64,000 bases of DNA from NCBI GenBank assembly GCA_028564705.1, contig JAPXFQ010001774.1, positions 186,001 to 250,000 on the forward strand, written 5' to 3'. Source of the stretch: Apricaphanius iberus (Eukaryota > Chordata > Actinopteri > Cyprinodontiformes > Aphaniidae). Below the pieces are notes generated by a model, which was not told the origin of the DNA, searched no databases, and was given only the letters and a program-made list of their open reading frames with translations. Every line of letters begins with the position of its first letter. Within the stretch, counting starts at the first letter, position 1. Below are positions 11,441 through 22,370 of the stretch, piece by piece. Position numbers and translations under genes: made by a program.

Positions 11441-11605
11441 TACACTGGGGCCATAGTAACCCATCCACACTTTTACACACCGATACAAAGTGCAGGTAAC
11501 TTGGGGTGAAGTGCTTTGCCCAGGGGTATATCAATACGTGACAGGAGAAAACTCAAATTGAACCTACAACCCTCCAATTGCAACAATACTCTACCTATTG
11601 AGCCA
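11441..11605. repeat. Relic of a common teleost dispersed repeat
   Basis: The phrases AAAGCGCTTTACACTGGGG, GTGCTTTGCCCAGGGGTATA, GAACCTACAACCCTCC and CTCTACCTATTGAGCCACAG occur in that order. This order is familiar from a widespread non-coding fish repeat. Identification is from memory of the pattern, not from a search. Confidence 0.45.
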
Positions 11606-12949
11606 CAGCCAGCAATTTATAAATAAAAAAAGACAGGACACAGGAGCCCTTTCCAGGGCCATAACCAGTCCAGTCCAATCAAGCATTGAATCCCATGATT
11701 TCGACGGCAGAAGTTGGTGAAACGCATAAAGCTCTCCAGCTGTTTTGGGCTAATGGGTTTAGGCCAATGGGTGAAAGCATGAACCATAACCATAACCGTG
11801 TCTATAGCCAATCTGTCAGGCAAAATGGTGAAGGAAATGGAACTCTGGTGAAAAGAGCATTTCTCCATTTTATAAAACCGCTTGTTCTGTTGAAGTTTGC
11901 TCAGCACCTTTCTCACATAACAGACATGCCCATGTACACAGCGGTAGAATGTAAGGATGTCGTATGAATAGACAAACGCCCTAACATGTCACAAAGGAAA
12001 ATTCATGAGGTGTTGTAAAACGACAGGGCTACTGCAAAGGCCAGACTCCTTATATAGAAAATGTTGATGGTCAACCAATGGCCGCTGGCAGCTCTGCTTT
12101 GTGACCGCATACCATGGAGGCCGCCATTGCTCCTCCATTGCTGTAGTAACTCCATTTGGCCACTAGGCCCCCATTGAAAAGCATTGGACTTTAGACACGT
12201 TAAAAACAACTTTAATGCCTGGTGCCCATTTTTTAAATACTTTCTATGGCTACATATTCTTCCTGAGATAACACTGGGCTCATAAAAAACCTGGGCAACA
12301 GGCTGGTTTTCGTAAGATAATTTGTTGAAACCTTGTATACTTAATGAGGGGGCCGGACTTTGATTGACAGGCTGTTTCGTTGGACTATAATTATAGTAAC
12401 ACTACATTTTAATAATTATTTCAAGTTACTAGTTCTTACCTTTTAAGGTTTGAGAAATAGGAGAATCGTCGGAGGAGCGCAGATACGGCAGCAGTCAGGC
12501 ATGGGGCTATTAGCCTATGGCTTAGTTAGCCAAGTTTAGCATCAGAGCTAAAGATGCGGGAGCAGAATGGGCGCGATTACGACTGAACTACACGCCCATA
12601 CACGCCCCCCGAGGGCAGAGTCTACAGTGAAGATCCCGCCCCTATGCCCTTTTTAGGAACATGCTTTGTCAGAGCTGGGGATGAGGAGTCTGTGAATCCG
12701 CCATGAATTCCCCCATGACCGTGTGTCATTCTGGTAAACGGGGAGGAGTGAGGAGGCGCGGTCTATTATTTTTTACAGTCTATGTGGTCAACTCACCATT
12801 ACCGGACATGCTTATTTCTAGCTTCCCTTTTTACGAGAGAAAATGGTAGCTGTGTGTTTTGCCTCAGTGTACAAGCTTTTTTTAATTTGCCCCTACTCCT
12901 TTCTTATTTATTTATTTGCGCTTTCCCACTAGTACCTACTTAGACCAAC
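11606..12949. other. No gene recognised; possible outer part of the Harbinger element
   Basis: Frames of 60-100 codons carry no motif. The stretch 12340-12760 is GC-richer, with CACGCCC and GGGCAGAG phrases, and may be regulatory or terminal sequence of the decayed PIF/Harbinger element that follows. I found no terminal inverted repeats. Confidence 0.35.
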
Positions 12950-12955
12950 TCAGCT

Positions 12956-13925
12956 TTGGTTCCACTGCTTTTCCAGTTGGGCCGAGCCAATTCCTTTCTA
13001 TGCTTTTTGGTTATAGACAATATTCAGGTGCTGCTGGATGGAGCTACTCGGAACAAGAACGTATTCAAGGAGGTGTTGGATGCCCTCTCACAGCTATTAG
13101 AATTTGTCGAAACAATGTCCAGGGAAACTAAACTAGTTGAGGGCAGATTACCAAACCATTAAAGATCATTGTCGAGAACGGCGGGAGTGTGTAAAGCAGA
13201 AGTGGTATGAGCAAATGCACGCCATTTACGGCAATCGAAAGGCCAGCAATGGTAGGGAAAGTGCACTGGACAGAGCTGGATTTAATAATGAATGATGGTT
13301 CCTTTTTTCAGTTTGACTTTAAGCATACATTAAATTACTCGTCCAATTTGGGGCAAGCCCACTGTGAGGTGCTGATGCCATGATTCTCTCCACGAGGACA
13401 ATTGAGAAAGGTTAGCAGTAATGCTAAGGCTGTGCTCTGTCTGTGTTTTTCACTGTTTGCTAGGTACCTACAGGCTGTTTGTGTGCTTAAGTTGCATTTT
13501 ATTGTTCCAGAATATCTTCGGATGTGTGAGGGGTTGCATAACGAAGATGCTCCAAGCTCTCCGGACTCTGCCCCACAGACCGTTGTGTGCAGAATCACAA
13601 AGCACTCATGTTGAAGCACCTTTTATTTGATTTATTTAAAAAAAAAAGAGCTTTTCTTACTGGACATTGGTTACAGAGTTCCATTAATTATTTTTGTCAA
13701 GACAAAAAGCAGAGTATCTCGGATGACAACTCATTAATTGCGGAAAAACAAGCAGCAGATGAAAAGTAACAGGCCCAGGCAGAAGAACACATTTGTCTTC
13801 TCCTTAGGGACGTACTGGAGGCCAGAGAGCAGGAAGCTGGCTTACAAAGAGAGGAGATGGCACAGAACGCAGCCTTCAATCAAAGCTTCCTTGGAGTGCT
13901 TGGAGAAATTTCACGTGCCGTGAAT
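12956..13925 (+). pseudogene. PIF/Harbinger Myb/SANT-like DNA-binding protein, decayed
   Basis: The segment NIQVLLDGATRNKNVFKEVL, followed by the charged region near KQKWYEQMHAIYGNRKASNG, matches the trihelix/SANT-like domain carried by the second gene of PIF/Harbinger transposons. In that family the protein helps bring the nuclease to DNA. After a gap, 13690-13920 encodes a glutamine/glutamate-rich helix (EKQAADEK, then REQEAGLQREEMAQNAAF), consistent with the C-terminal coiled coil of the same protein. Stops and frameshifts interrupt it in at least three places. It converges with the nuclease remnant downstream, the usual two-gene layout of this superfamily. Confidence 0.65.
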
Positions 13926-14442
13926 CACAGACCTGTCTGATTGACAAAAATGTTTTAATGTCCACCAAGAATGGGAATACCACAAATAAAATGTGTGAAT
14001 ATACTTTTATTGAGGTTTGTAATTTTTTCTTAGCATAAATAGTTTTTGTGACTTATAGTATAACCTAAGCATTTGCCTTTTTTAACTTTAATGACTAATC
14101 AATAAAATGCTATCAATTTATTTTCAAAAAGTGGATTAGAGGGATCAGCCACCTTTTCAAGTCAGAAAGTAACTTTTGCTCTGGCGGCTTCTATAACAAA
14201 CCCATATGTATTTCTGCCTTATGATTTATGGCAGATAAAGGAATCAATTTGAGCTAAAGCTGTCTTTTAAGCTATTGCTATAATGTAATTTTGCAACTGT
14301 GGGGTTATTATTGGAATTAAAACGTTGCCATATTGGTTAATTTGAAGATAGAATTGGAGACATTTTCAACAAACACATCTTTATTACAAAAATGCAGTGA
14401 TCATTTTTATCACATCTGCGTGGTAGGTTGAAAAATAAAACA

Positions 14443-14890
14443 TTACATTTGAATGTTATCAACCAAGAGGTTCTGTATTAAAGCATCTTTGACACGTCTG
14501 CCTTGCTCAACATTCTCTGGCGCTGTCACCATGCACTGCAGTGCAGCTACTTCAGCAGATTCATCCCATGAGGTCTCGCAAGCCTCTCCATGAGTTTCAC
14601 ATAAGTTATGCAGAGCACAGCAGATCAGCACCATGGACTGCACACGTCTTTCATCACAATTTTACATCATAGTCATTCCTTTTTATAAGGCACTTACATC
14701 CTCTCTTCAGTCAGTCAAAAGCATTTTCAACAACAGCTCTGCTGAAATTTTGGTCCTACATCTGGTTTTCTGCTGTCAGTCATCCGGTGTCATTTAATGG
14801 CTTCAAGAGCCAGTTCAACAAGGGATAAGCTGAGTCACCCATGATGTAATAACCAGTTGCCACCGTAACGGTTGGTTAGCTCCCAGAGAG
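14443..14890 (-). pseudogene. PIF/Harbinger nuclease (DDE), C-terminal remnant
   Basis: On the minus strand, from about 14880 downwards, there is YYIMGDSAYPLLNWLLKP (the GDSAYPL box with a catalytic Asp), then VVENAFD (the VVENAFGRLK box with the third acidic residue, here damaged). The tail ICCALHNLCETHGEACE is the conserved LHNLCE helix of HARBI1-type nucleases. Stops fall between the blocks and the N-terminal half is missing. The residue order and the neighbouring SANT-like relic make the assignment firm. It cannot be functional. Confidence 0.75.
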
Positions 14891-15479
14891 GGGAAGGGCT
14901 CAGAACCCTGGCATCGTGCAAGCTCTCTGGCAAAAAATGTAATAAACCATGACATCCATGAGTTTATCCGTTAAAAGATAATTTCAGTAATCCTGTCAGT
15001 TATGTGAACTATTGGTATAATCTTCTGCAGTGATCGTATGGGAGCCTACTTACTTACTTTTTGATTTTTTTTTAAACTTTAGTCACTTTACTTTTTCTGT
15101 TCGTTACCTAGATCTGTGTCATATCCGAGAGGCAAGCATATAGAGCTGCATATTATAATTCATTACTATAAATAGCTTGTTGTGCACATCTGAATTCTAA
15201 GGTTAGCTTTGTAATGTAGTGAAAGTCATTAAGATAGCATAGACAACATTTGTGAACATCCGTTTTCAAGACTTGCAACAGATATTAGTTTTGATTTAGG
15301 TCTAGACTTAAGTACTGAACTTCATTAGCTTCAGGTGGTTTATACCAGTGAACCTGCTGATCCACCTTTTATCTGTATGCAGATCTGTTGTTTTATAAGC
15401 CTTCCAATCCATTCAGGTCTTCTGGTTCAAAGATACTCTGCATCGCCAGAATCAAAACCAAATGAAGAGGAGCAGGGTT
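14891..15479. other. No gene recognised
   Basis: AT-rich sequence downstream of the Harbinger relic, with no supported feature. Confidence 0.5.
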
Positions 15480-15585
15480 TAGTTTTTGTTTTTTACAGTT
15501 GTCTGGAACAAACTTCCAGAAAACTGCAAAAACTCCCGAAACACTGTTTCTTTAAATCCTGGCTAAAACCATTCTTTCACTAGCA
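15480..15585 (+). pseudogene. L2-like LINE ORF2 C-terminal scrap
   Basis: A frame reads VVWNKLPENCKNSRNTVSLN, a pattern found near the C terminus of fish L2/Maui-type ORF2 (WNxLPxxI...S...FK..LKTHLF). It is short, and a stop precedes the NHSF end. The assignment is tentative. Confidence 0.4.
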
Positions 15586-15839
15586 AGGACCACGCCACAG
15601 ATTGAGAATTTTAACAGTTTATTGAAGGAGTGGAGAATTGAATGGTCTGAGGAGGGACATCGTCGGAGACCCAGGGGAAGACTCAGTGTGGGGGTGCAGT
15701 CTTCGAGGAATTGTCTTTCCGAACCTGCTCAGAACCCCCCTCAGACAAAAGCCTATACGATGTACAAGGCACCGAAAAAATCATATCGAGGACCTTTACA
15801 AGTCGTTGCAATCCAATCAAATAAAAGTTTGTCTAAGTA

Positions 15840-16020
15840 AGGAATCCCAGCAGATTGCCGAGTCGTCAACGTGGGGTTGAGCGGTTCCTCAGCAATCCCT
15901 CGTACTGAGCAAGCATGTAGCGACTGTGGAGAGGAAAAACTCCCCTTTAACGGGAAGAAACCTCTAGCAGAACCTGGCTCAGAACGAGCGGTCGTCGGCC
16001 GCGACCGTCTGGGGGTCTAA
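15840..16020. repeat. Relic of a widespread teleost interspersed repeat
   Basis: The phrases GGAATCCCAGCAGATTGC, GAGGAAAAACTCCC, GGGAAGAAACCTCTAGCAG and AACCTGGCTCAGAACGAGCG occur in the order known from a very common teleost non-coding repeat. The minisatellite begins directly after it. Assignment is by recognition only. Confidence 0.45.
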
Positions 16021-16023
16021 GGA

Positions 16024-16290
16024 GGTACCCGGAACGGACGAAGCGGGTCGGGAGGTACCCGGAAAAGGAAAGCGGGTCGGTAGGTACCCGGAAGAGACGA
16101 AGCGGGTCGGCAGGTACCCGGAAGAGAGGAAGCGGGTCGGCAAGACCCTGCGAAGAGCGGCGACGGGTCGGCAGGTACCCGAAAGAGGGGAAGCGGGTCG
16201 GCAGCTACCCGGAAGAGAAGAAGCGGGTCGGCAAGACCCTGCGAAGAGCGGCGATGGGTCGGCAGGTACCCGGAACCTAGAGGAAAGGGT
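16024..16290. repeat. GC-rich 30-bp minisatellite
   Basis: About nine units with a 30-bp period start near 16024, 16054, 16083, 16113, 16143, 16174, 16204, 16234 and 16264. The common core is GGTACCCGGAAGAG..GAAGC plus GGGTCGGCA. A variant unit, AAGACCCTGCGAAGAGCGGC, appears at 16143 and 16234, giving a higher-order three-unit (about 90-bp) repeat. It is CpG-rich in an otherwise AT-rich area. Because 30 is divisible by 3, it yields a long minus-strand frame of 10-residue repeats (112 codons), which I take as a by-product. Confidence 0.9.
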
Positions 16291-16319
16291 GAGGGAGGGA
16301 CGAAATGATCGAGCCAAAC

Positions 16320-17059
16320 GAGGGATGAAGAGCAGGCAGAGCTTATAAGTGTATCGTGAAGTGATTAGAGATTAGAACAGGTACGGGGTACCGGAAGAGT
16401 TGGATTAGGACTAATTAGGGTGTACGAAGTGGATCTGAAACGTGGTCCCCGCTCCTGAACCTAAGTCAACATGTTAACTCCATATTTAGAGCTGCCTTTG
16501 AAAAATAATCTTTATAAACATTCTTAGTTCTACTCTGGATTGCGAGCTTTTAATTACATCTCTTTATTTTCCCAAGTTAAACTCTTTTTTTTTGTTTTTC
16601 ATTAATACAGTAATCCAGCTTTGGATGAAATTATCTTAAATTTTCCCATTTTCAGGAAATTCAGGCCTTGGTGTGAACCTGTCACAACAGCACATACGCA
16701 TATTTTATATATACATGTATGTATAAACAAAGAATACTATACTGTGTACAGTAAGGCAAGACTAAAATACTGTGAAGTTATTAAAAACTAGCATACTCCA
16801 ATTCCAGAACTGTGCACAGCATCATTTTAAAGCATTTACAAAATGAACATTTCTATTTGTGCCTTAAACAACAGACTATGTTCAAAAAGTACTCCACACA
16901 ACAGAGATGCGCAATAGCAATAGAAATGTAAACACTTATTGTATGTTTTTTTTGGAGAGCAGTGATAGTTATGCATGTATAACTAGTATAAGATGTATAA
17001 TTAGACTGCAGTCTAACAGCTGCCATGAGGTAGGGCTAATGGTAACGTTCTTTCATGGG
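16320..17059. other. No gene recognised
   Basis: AT-rich, with no motif-bearing frame and no repeat beyond short simple sequence. Confidence 0.5.
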
Positions 17060-17500
17060 CTTTGGATGCAGCAACAGCTTTATGCATGGGGTGGTATACA
17101 TTCTCCAGCAGTGATGTTATTTTAGCCAGAATCCTTCGGACTCCCAACACTTGGTCTGAGTCAAATGAGCTTCCTGGAACAGAACTGGGCCTTCCTGATG
17201 TTATCCAACTGCTTCATCTCAGCTATATAGAAGCTGCTGCACCAATATACTACACCATATAAAATGGATGATTACACCACATCCCCAAAGAAGGTCTTCA
17301 GGGGAATTCCCTTGACGGCAAAAAATCTCACTCCTCAGCAGATCTGACCCTGCCTGTAGAGATTATCAGTGCCGTTGCTCAAATCCAGTTTATTATTCAG
17401 GTGACCATCCAGGTACTTAAGAGTCCAGTATCTACCTGACAACTCCCTGGACGTTCACTGGTGCTAGTGTGATGGGTCTGCGCCTGTGGAAATTACCAAC
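17060..17500 (-). pseudogene. Rex1-like LINE reverse transcriptase remnant
   Basis: On the minus strand the order is VNVQGVV, YLDGHLNNKLDLSNGTDNLY, RQGQ and, further on, the region near CRKLI followed by NHLTQTKCWESEGF-like sequence in changing frames. This matches the C-terminal third of Rex1-type ORF2. At least four frame changes or stops occur. It overlaps in content with the relic at 18929-19392, so the two are different copies. Confidence 0.6.
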
Positions 17501-18928
17501 TGTGTTAAATGCTGCATTTTAATCACTAAATGTAAATTTTAAAAAATCATTTGCAGATCCTTCTGTTCAGTTTATCATTAAAATTTGCGGACCTTAAGAG
17601 CATCACCTTTATGTGCATAAACATTTATAGAAAGGTGTTTTTATAAGCAATTTATACACCAGTCTAGGTCATGACCCAATCCAAATAAATCTCAAAATCA
17701 ATCAAAAAGCAGATTTGCTGTAATACTGCAAGTCGCTGTGTTTTTAGGGGCATAACTACAGTCAGTTAAGGAATCCCTGTTCATGTTTCACAGATGTTAA
17801 ATGCATGTATAAGTTTCAACCTACATGTTTATTCAATTGTGTAAAAGTTTCAGAGGTATGTGTTGGTATGACTGCAAGGTATTTGAGGTATGAATGGTTG
17901 TACTTGTGTGGGAGGAATTGGGTAAATTCTACTGGAAGGTGTCGGCATACGTCCCAGGGCATTCGTCATTTAACCCCATGATTAGGGATTAGGTGTTAAC
18001 TTTTATCACACTGGTGTAAAACAAAAAACTGAAATAAAGTTGGTTTTATTATTATGTATCATAGTTTTATTGATGATGCTCGGCCTAATCGTAACGTAAT
18101 ATGGTTCTGTTTTTTCCTCCACTGCTTTGGGTTGACCGGTTCAATTATGATCAATTCCTTTGTTAAAGTAAAACATATAGCTTCGCAGCTACATCAAACA
18201 CATGTCTGATGCTTTATTGTAATAGCAGAATCACAAAAGGCTCCGTGTGAAGGCTTTTGCCTTGTTGATGCAGCAGAGAGCTCCAGCATTGATCAATCGT
18301 CCTTAGAAAATATGTAAACAGAAAGAAAGTGTAGATATCTAAAACATTATGCAAGGTTTTCATCTAAGACAATTCCTTAAAAATACATAAGATCAAATAA
18401 AAAAAATTGTCAAAATAAAATAAAATGAGCAGTTTCAAAACAGCATGTTGGATTAGGGCATCTAACTTCACAAAGACAGAAGCATGTAAAACACACACAC
18501 TAGCTGGCCTATGTTCTCTTTTCAATTCGATTCAATTTAGTTTATTTATATAGCACCAATTCCCAACATGGGTCCGGTCCAAAAAGCAGGTCATGTGACA
18601 TAACTGGATACGTTTGAGGGTAAGTTTGTGGACAACCTCAACTCTTGGTTCCAAAAACTGATGTAGCTTTCAAAGTATGTTACCTTAATCTCTGAACATA
18701 ACCTGCTGCCGGACCATGTTACGTTCATGGTACGTTTGTTCCAGAGAGGGTTCTGAGCGTGGTTCGAACTTTTAAAGGATGATCCTGTGGACGCGGAAGC
18801 ACAGATTATGCTGTATTTTCCCTAAATAACTTAGAAACTGTAGGACGAAGCCCATTATGTATTACAAACAATAAAAAAAAACTATTTAACAAATATATAA
18901 ATGACATTTAAGAGAATTTCAAATAAGA
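17501..18928. other. No gene; short repeat end near 18520
   Basis: Mostly AT-rich single-copy-looking DNA. Around 18520-18580, ATTCGATTCAATTTAGTTTA followed by TTTATATAGCACCAATTC is the recognisable end of a common teleost repeat. No coding signal is seen. Confidence 0.45.
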
Positions 18929-19392
18929 TTGCAGAACAGAGAAACACTGTGTGGTGGCTCCAGTTTACCACACAGTGATGGAGATGGTGAGAATCATCTG
19001 TATTGGCAGGTTCAATTTATCCAGCTGCCTCAGGTAGTACATCCTCTGCTTGGCCTTCATTATGACAAACGGGATGGTGGGCTCCCACTTGAGGTCCTGG
19101 GTGATAGTGGTACTAAAGTCCAGAATAATCTCCACTGTTTTCCGGGCGTTAAGCTGCAGCAGGACACCAGCCGTTCAGCCGCCATCCTTTGGGCCGACTG
19201 ATCCCCATTCAAGAAGAGTCCGACAACGGCAGAGTCATCTGCAAACTTAATTAGCTTGACAGACTGGTGGGTTGGAGGTGCAGCAGTTGGTGTACAGGGA
19301 GAAGAGCAGAGGAGAAAGAAAGAGGTACGGGGAAAGTGGTAAGGGCTGGCCCTGACTATGATCGGGACTTTGTCAAAGTCATTCCAGAACAT
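18929..19392 (-). pseudogene. Rex1-like LINE reverse transcriptase, palm remnant
   Basis: The minus strand reads SVKLIKFADDSAVVGLFLNG, including the FADD catalytic box of the polymerase palm, then QSAQRM. In a shifted frame follow the DLKWEP, KAKQRMYYLRQLDKLNLPIQ and ILTISITVW boxes. Order and spacing fit a Rex1/Babar-type LINE. A deletion or frameshift after the GDQSA region separates the blocks. It is 5' and 3' truncated. Confidence 0.75.
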
Positions 19393-20289
19393 TAACTTTG
19401 TTGTCTTTTAGTAACTTTGTAACTCGATGCTGTGCTCTGATAACACCGTCCTGTAGTCTGGGCAAATGAACACGTTGACCCCATTTACATCAGCAATTCA
19501 AGTTTGCACAAATTCAAAAAGAGGCCAATATCTAGTATCATGTTAGCCACTTCCAGACACAAAGAGTTTACTTTTAAGGCGAGAAAATCCTGATCATGAC
19601 TTCAATGTTTGTTTCAGGAGAATAATTAATGCAGGATTAACTTTAGGGTCTTTGGAATTAGCCAGTCAGAAAAGCTTTGTTTAGTCAGAAGCCATGATAA
19701 TTCGTGCTTTGCACAGAAATGTTTTTCACTGAGTGCTCAAGGACAACAGTTTGTAGCAGGTACTGCTTTACTTTATTCCCCTGGGTGAATTGTATTGATC
19801 TTAGTTGCTGAATTAGCATTTCATATCACCTTTGCTCATTTAAAATGGTGATTGCAGATATCTCGCGAGGACAAATGGCTGGCTCGGGAATTACAGCTAA
19901 GGGCGATACAGATCAGCCGCAGAGTTAACGAGTTCTCATCCCAATGTAAATAGACGTGTGAGTGTGTGTGTATGCATGTGTGTGTGTGTGTTGGTTGATT
20001 GCTCTAGGGCACTCCCATGAGTGGAAGTGTCATTCTTGGTAATCAAAGAACAAACTGGGGGAGAATTACTAACGATTGTATTGTTGGAGCATCTGTCAGA
20101 CTGCTTTAAAAGATTTCTCTCTGTGGTCTGTCTGCATCTCTGAGAGCATTTTTATTCGCACGGAGAAAGGTTGAAGAAGAAAAAGGCGAATTTCAAACAT
20201 AAAACAATTCCTTGATTTGCATTAAAGATTTTTTAATGTTTCTAATGTGCATTTTGATAGTTTGACATAACCTTTGATTTGCAGAATAG
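19393..20289. other. No gene; GT microsatellite near 19958-19992
   Basis: AT-rich sequence. A short imperfect (GT)n run with a TATGCATG interruption lies at about 19958-19992. Nothing else is supported. Confidence 0.55.
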
Positions 20290-20412
20290 GGGAGCAAATA
20301 TTTGAAAACTAAGTTTAAAATCTATTGGAAGTGATGGATCTGTGTATCTTAGAGTCACAAATTTAAAATTGATACTGGTCTATAATTTTCACAGTATTCT
20401 GTGTTTTTTGTT
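20290..20412 (-). pseudogene. L1-clade LINE reverse transcriptase, second block
   Basis: Just downstream (minus strand) of an ACGTC-rich insertion, a frame reads IIPKQNK and then ENYRPVSILNL, the conserved entry of L1-type reverse transcriptase (LIPKpgKD...NYRPISLLN). Two stops follow. With the block at 21345-21790 it forms one interrupted relic in the same orientation and expected order. Confidence 0.6.
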
Positions 20413-20419
20413 CTGCTTT

Positions 20420-21340
20420 GGTATTATTGTAAGTATAGACGTCTTTTTATGTCATTTTTGGACGTCCAATTTTGTTCTACTGAAGGGGTTGTTTTGTAAC
20501 GCCAGGTGACGTCCACTGCCCGTCTAATGTTCACGTCCATGGGACATCTGTATAAAGGCTTTTTATAGTCCAAATTTGGTTATTTTAGATGTCTTTTCAA
20601 CATCAAATTAAAACAAATTTCAGATATTGTTTTGTATGATTTCTATAACTTTCAAGAGACTGGACGACAGTGTGAACAAGATAACTTGAAACATGACTTG
20701 CCGTCATTCACCCTGTAAACCCACTAGAGGGCAGAGTTTTGCGCACTCTAAGTGAAAATTAGCCAAGTCTGACAGTCACTCGATGCAGAGACTTAAATCC
20801 CGTAAACTACCATCTCCAAGACGGTGCGGGGAAAAACGCAACCAAACACTGACAACAACACAACTCAAACTATAACTAAAGAACATGACTACATTTGGAA
20901 CATAAATTATAATGTGAAATGGAGGAATTCTACAATTAACATGAACACATTACCCATAAGTCTTTGCGGACTACAACAACTAAACTAAACTTCAACAAAT
21001 ACCAAACCAGCATGTACACAAACAAATAATTAGTCAAAGAAACAAAATTATTAATAAATATTAACAATTATAATATCTTGATATAGGAATTAATAACTCC
21101 TGACATATGAATAAAAAGTGTCAACACCATTTTCCTGTACCTGTGTGAAGACGTCTTCATGACGTTGAAAACATTCACATAGTTCACGGTTAAAATGTTA
21201 AACTTTTTATTGCCGTCCAAATGGGGTCATCACTAGACGTCCAAATAGTGGACCTAATTTGAACGTCATTTAGTCGTCCAGAATTGGTCTTGGACCGACC
21301 GACGCAATATAGACATGATCTGTACGTTCATATGAATTCT
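20420..21340. mobile_element. ACGTC-rich insertion, probable non-autonomous DNA element
   Basis: About 0.9 kb separates two consecutive parts of an L1-type reverse transcriptase. Its ends are rich in ACGTC motifs in both orientations: GACGTC at about 20443, GGACGTCC at about 20461, TGACGTCC at about 20508, and inverted counterparts at about 21150-21275 (AGACGTCTTCATGACGTT, AGACGTCCAAAT, GAACGTCAT). The middle is AT-rich with no frame. Exact ends and the target duplication could not be fixed. Confidence 0.45.
20721..20734 (+). promoter_or_regulatory. CTCF-like core motif
   Basis: CCACTAGAGGGCAG matches the vertebrate CTCF core consensus (CCAsyAGrkGGCrs) on the plus strand. It lies within the ACGTC-rich insertion. 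A sequence match alone does not show occupancy. Confidence 0.4.
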
Positions 21341-21344
21341 AATG

Positions 21345-21790
21345 TTTAGTGGGAATAATGGGTTTAATTCTTTTTTCTAAAGTCTTCTACCATTCTATAG
21401 GAAATTCATCTGTCCCGGGGGTTGTATTAGGTTTCATCTTCTTAACTGCATTGTTCAATTCTTTATCTGTGCACAAATTGCCGCATTTTGTAAGTTGCCT
21501 ATATTTGGAAGGTCTAATGAATTAGAGAACTGTTTATTGTATGGTCATCCGCTGTTAGAGGGTGGGAGTATAGGTTCTTATAGTATTAGTTAAATGCCAT
21601 TTCAATCTCATCAGGTTTGAACATCACTGTTTTAGATACAGGATCTCTAATCTTATAAATAGAGTTTTGCAGCTGTTTATTTTGTATTTATCTAGCTAAG
21701 GATTTAATTGCTCTTGGCCCTCCCTTACAATAATTTTGTCTTAAAAATCTAATTTTCTTTTCTACTTAAACAGTTAAATATGTTCTTTTA
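21345..21790 (-). pseudogene. L1-clade LINE ORF2, pre-palm block
   Basis: On the minus strand from about 21740 the frame reads CKGGPRAIKSLAR, a stop, IQNKQLQNSIYKIRDP, then MFKPDEIEMAFN, a stop and YYKNLYSH. After a gap come KELNNAVKKMKPNTTPGTDE and FPIEW. This is the characteristic order between endonuclease and palm in L1/Tx1-clade ORF2 (the RDP, FYxxLY, and AIKxMKxGKxPGxDGFPxEFY boxes). Several stops are present. It continues at 20290-20412 beyond an insertion. Confidence 0.65.
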
Positions 21791-22370
21791 ACTTTCTTGT
21801 TATGTTAGCTAACGCTAGCCAAACCATTTTAGGGCAACTACGGTACTAAATACGCACTACTAGTTTCCCAGTGGAAGACATTGTAAACTACTAGCAACAG
21901 AGAAACCCCCGCCTGCTCGCTGACGTAACGTGTCAGGGTCTTAATTTTGAAGCATCAACTTTTGTCCGTTTGAACAATATGACAACTGGACACGCTGGCC
22001 GGTGTGAACGCAGCATTTTAGTTTCTGCTTTTTATTATATGAAGCGTTGAATAGCAGGTGTGGACTTGTGACAATTTGCCCAATTGGCGGGTTGGTTGTC
22101 ACACTAGATTATCTAAAAATAAGAACACAGATACTTAATTGTATTGAATGTCGATTTTAATTTTTAAACTCAAACCAAAACTAGAAATATAAAAAATAAT
22201 ATAATCTGCAAAAAAAAAAACTAGTCCAATCCAAATAATGAAAATTTCAATTAAGTGGCAAGACCACTTTAATTTGAACTTTAAACTCAAATGTTCTATG
22301 GCTTGCACATAGATCCTAATAAGTGAATGGAATGCTGCAGATAACTTGCTTAACTTAACATGTTTAACCT
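21791..22370. other. No gene recognised
   Basis: AT-rich. The phrase GTGACAATTTGCCCAATTGG near 22068 echoes the ACTTGCCCC and ATTTGCCCC phrases at 22930-23165, so it may be the outer sequence of the pogo-like element. Confidence 0.4.

Noticed and set aside
15979..16317. 112-codon minus-strand frame of 10-residue repeats (CRPASSLPGS type)
   Set aside because: Arises because the 30-bp minisatellite period is a multiple of three; not evidence of a gene.
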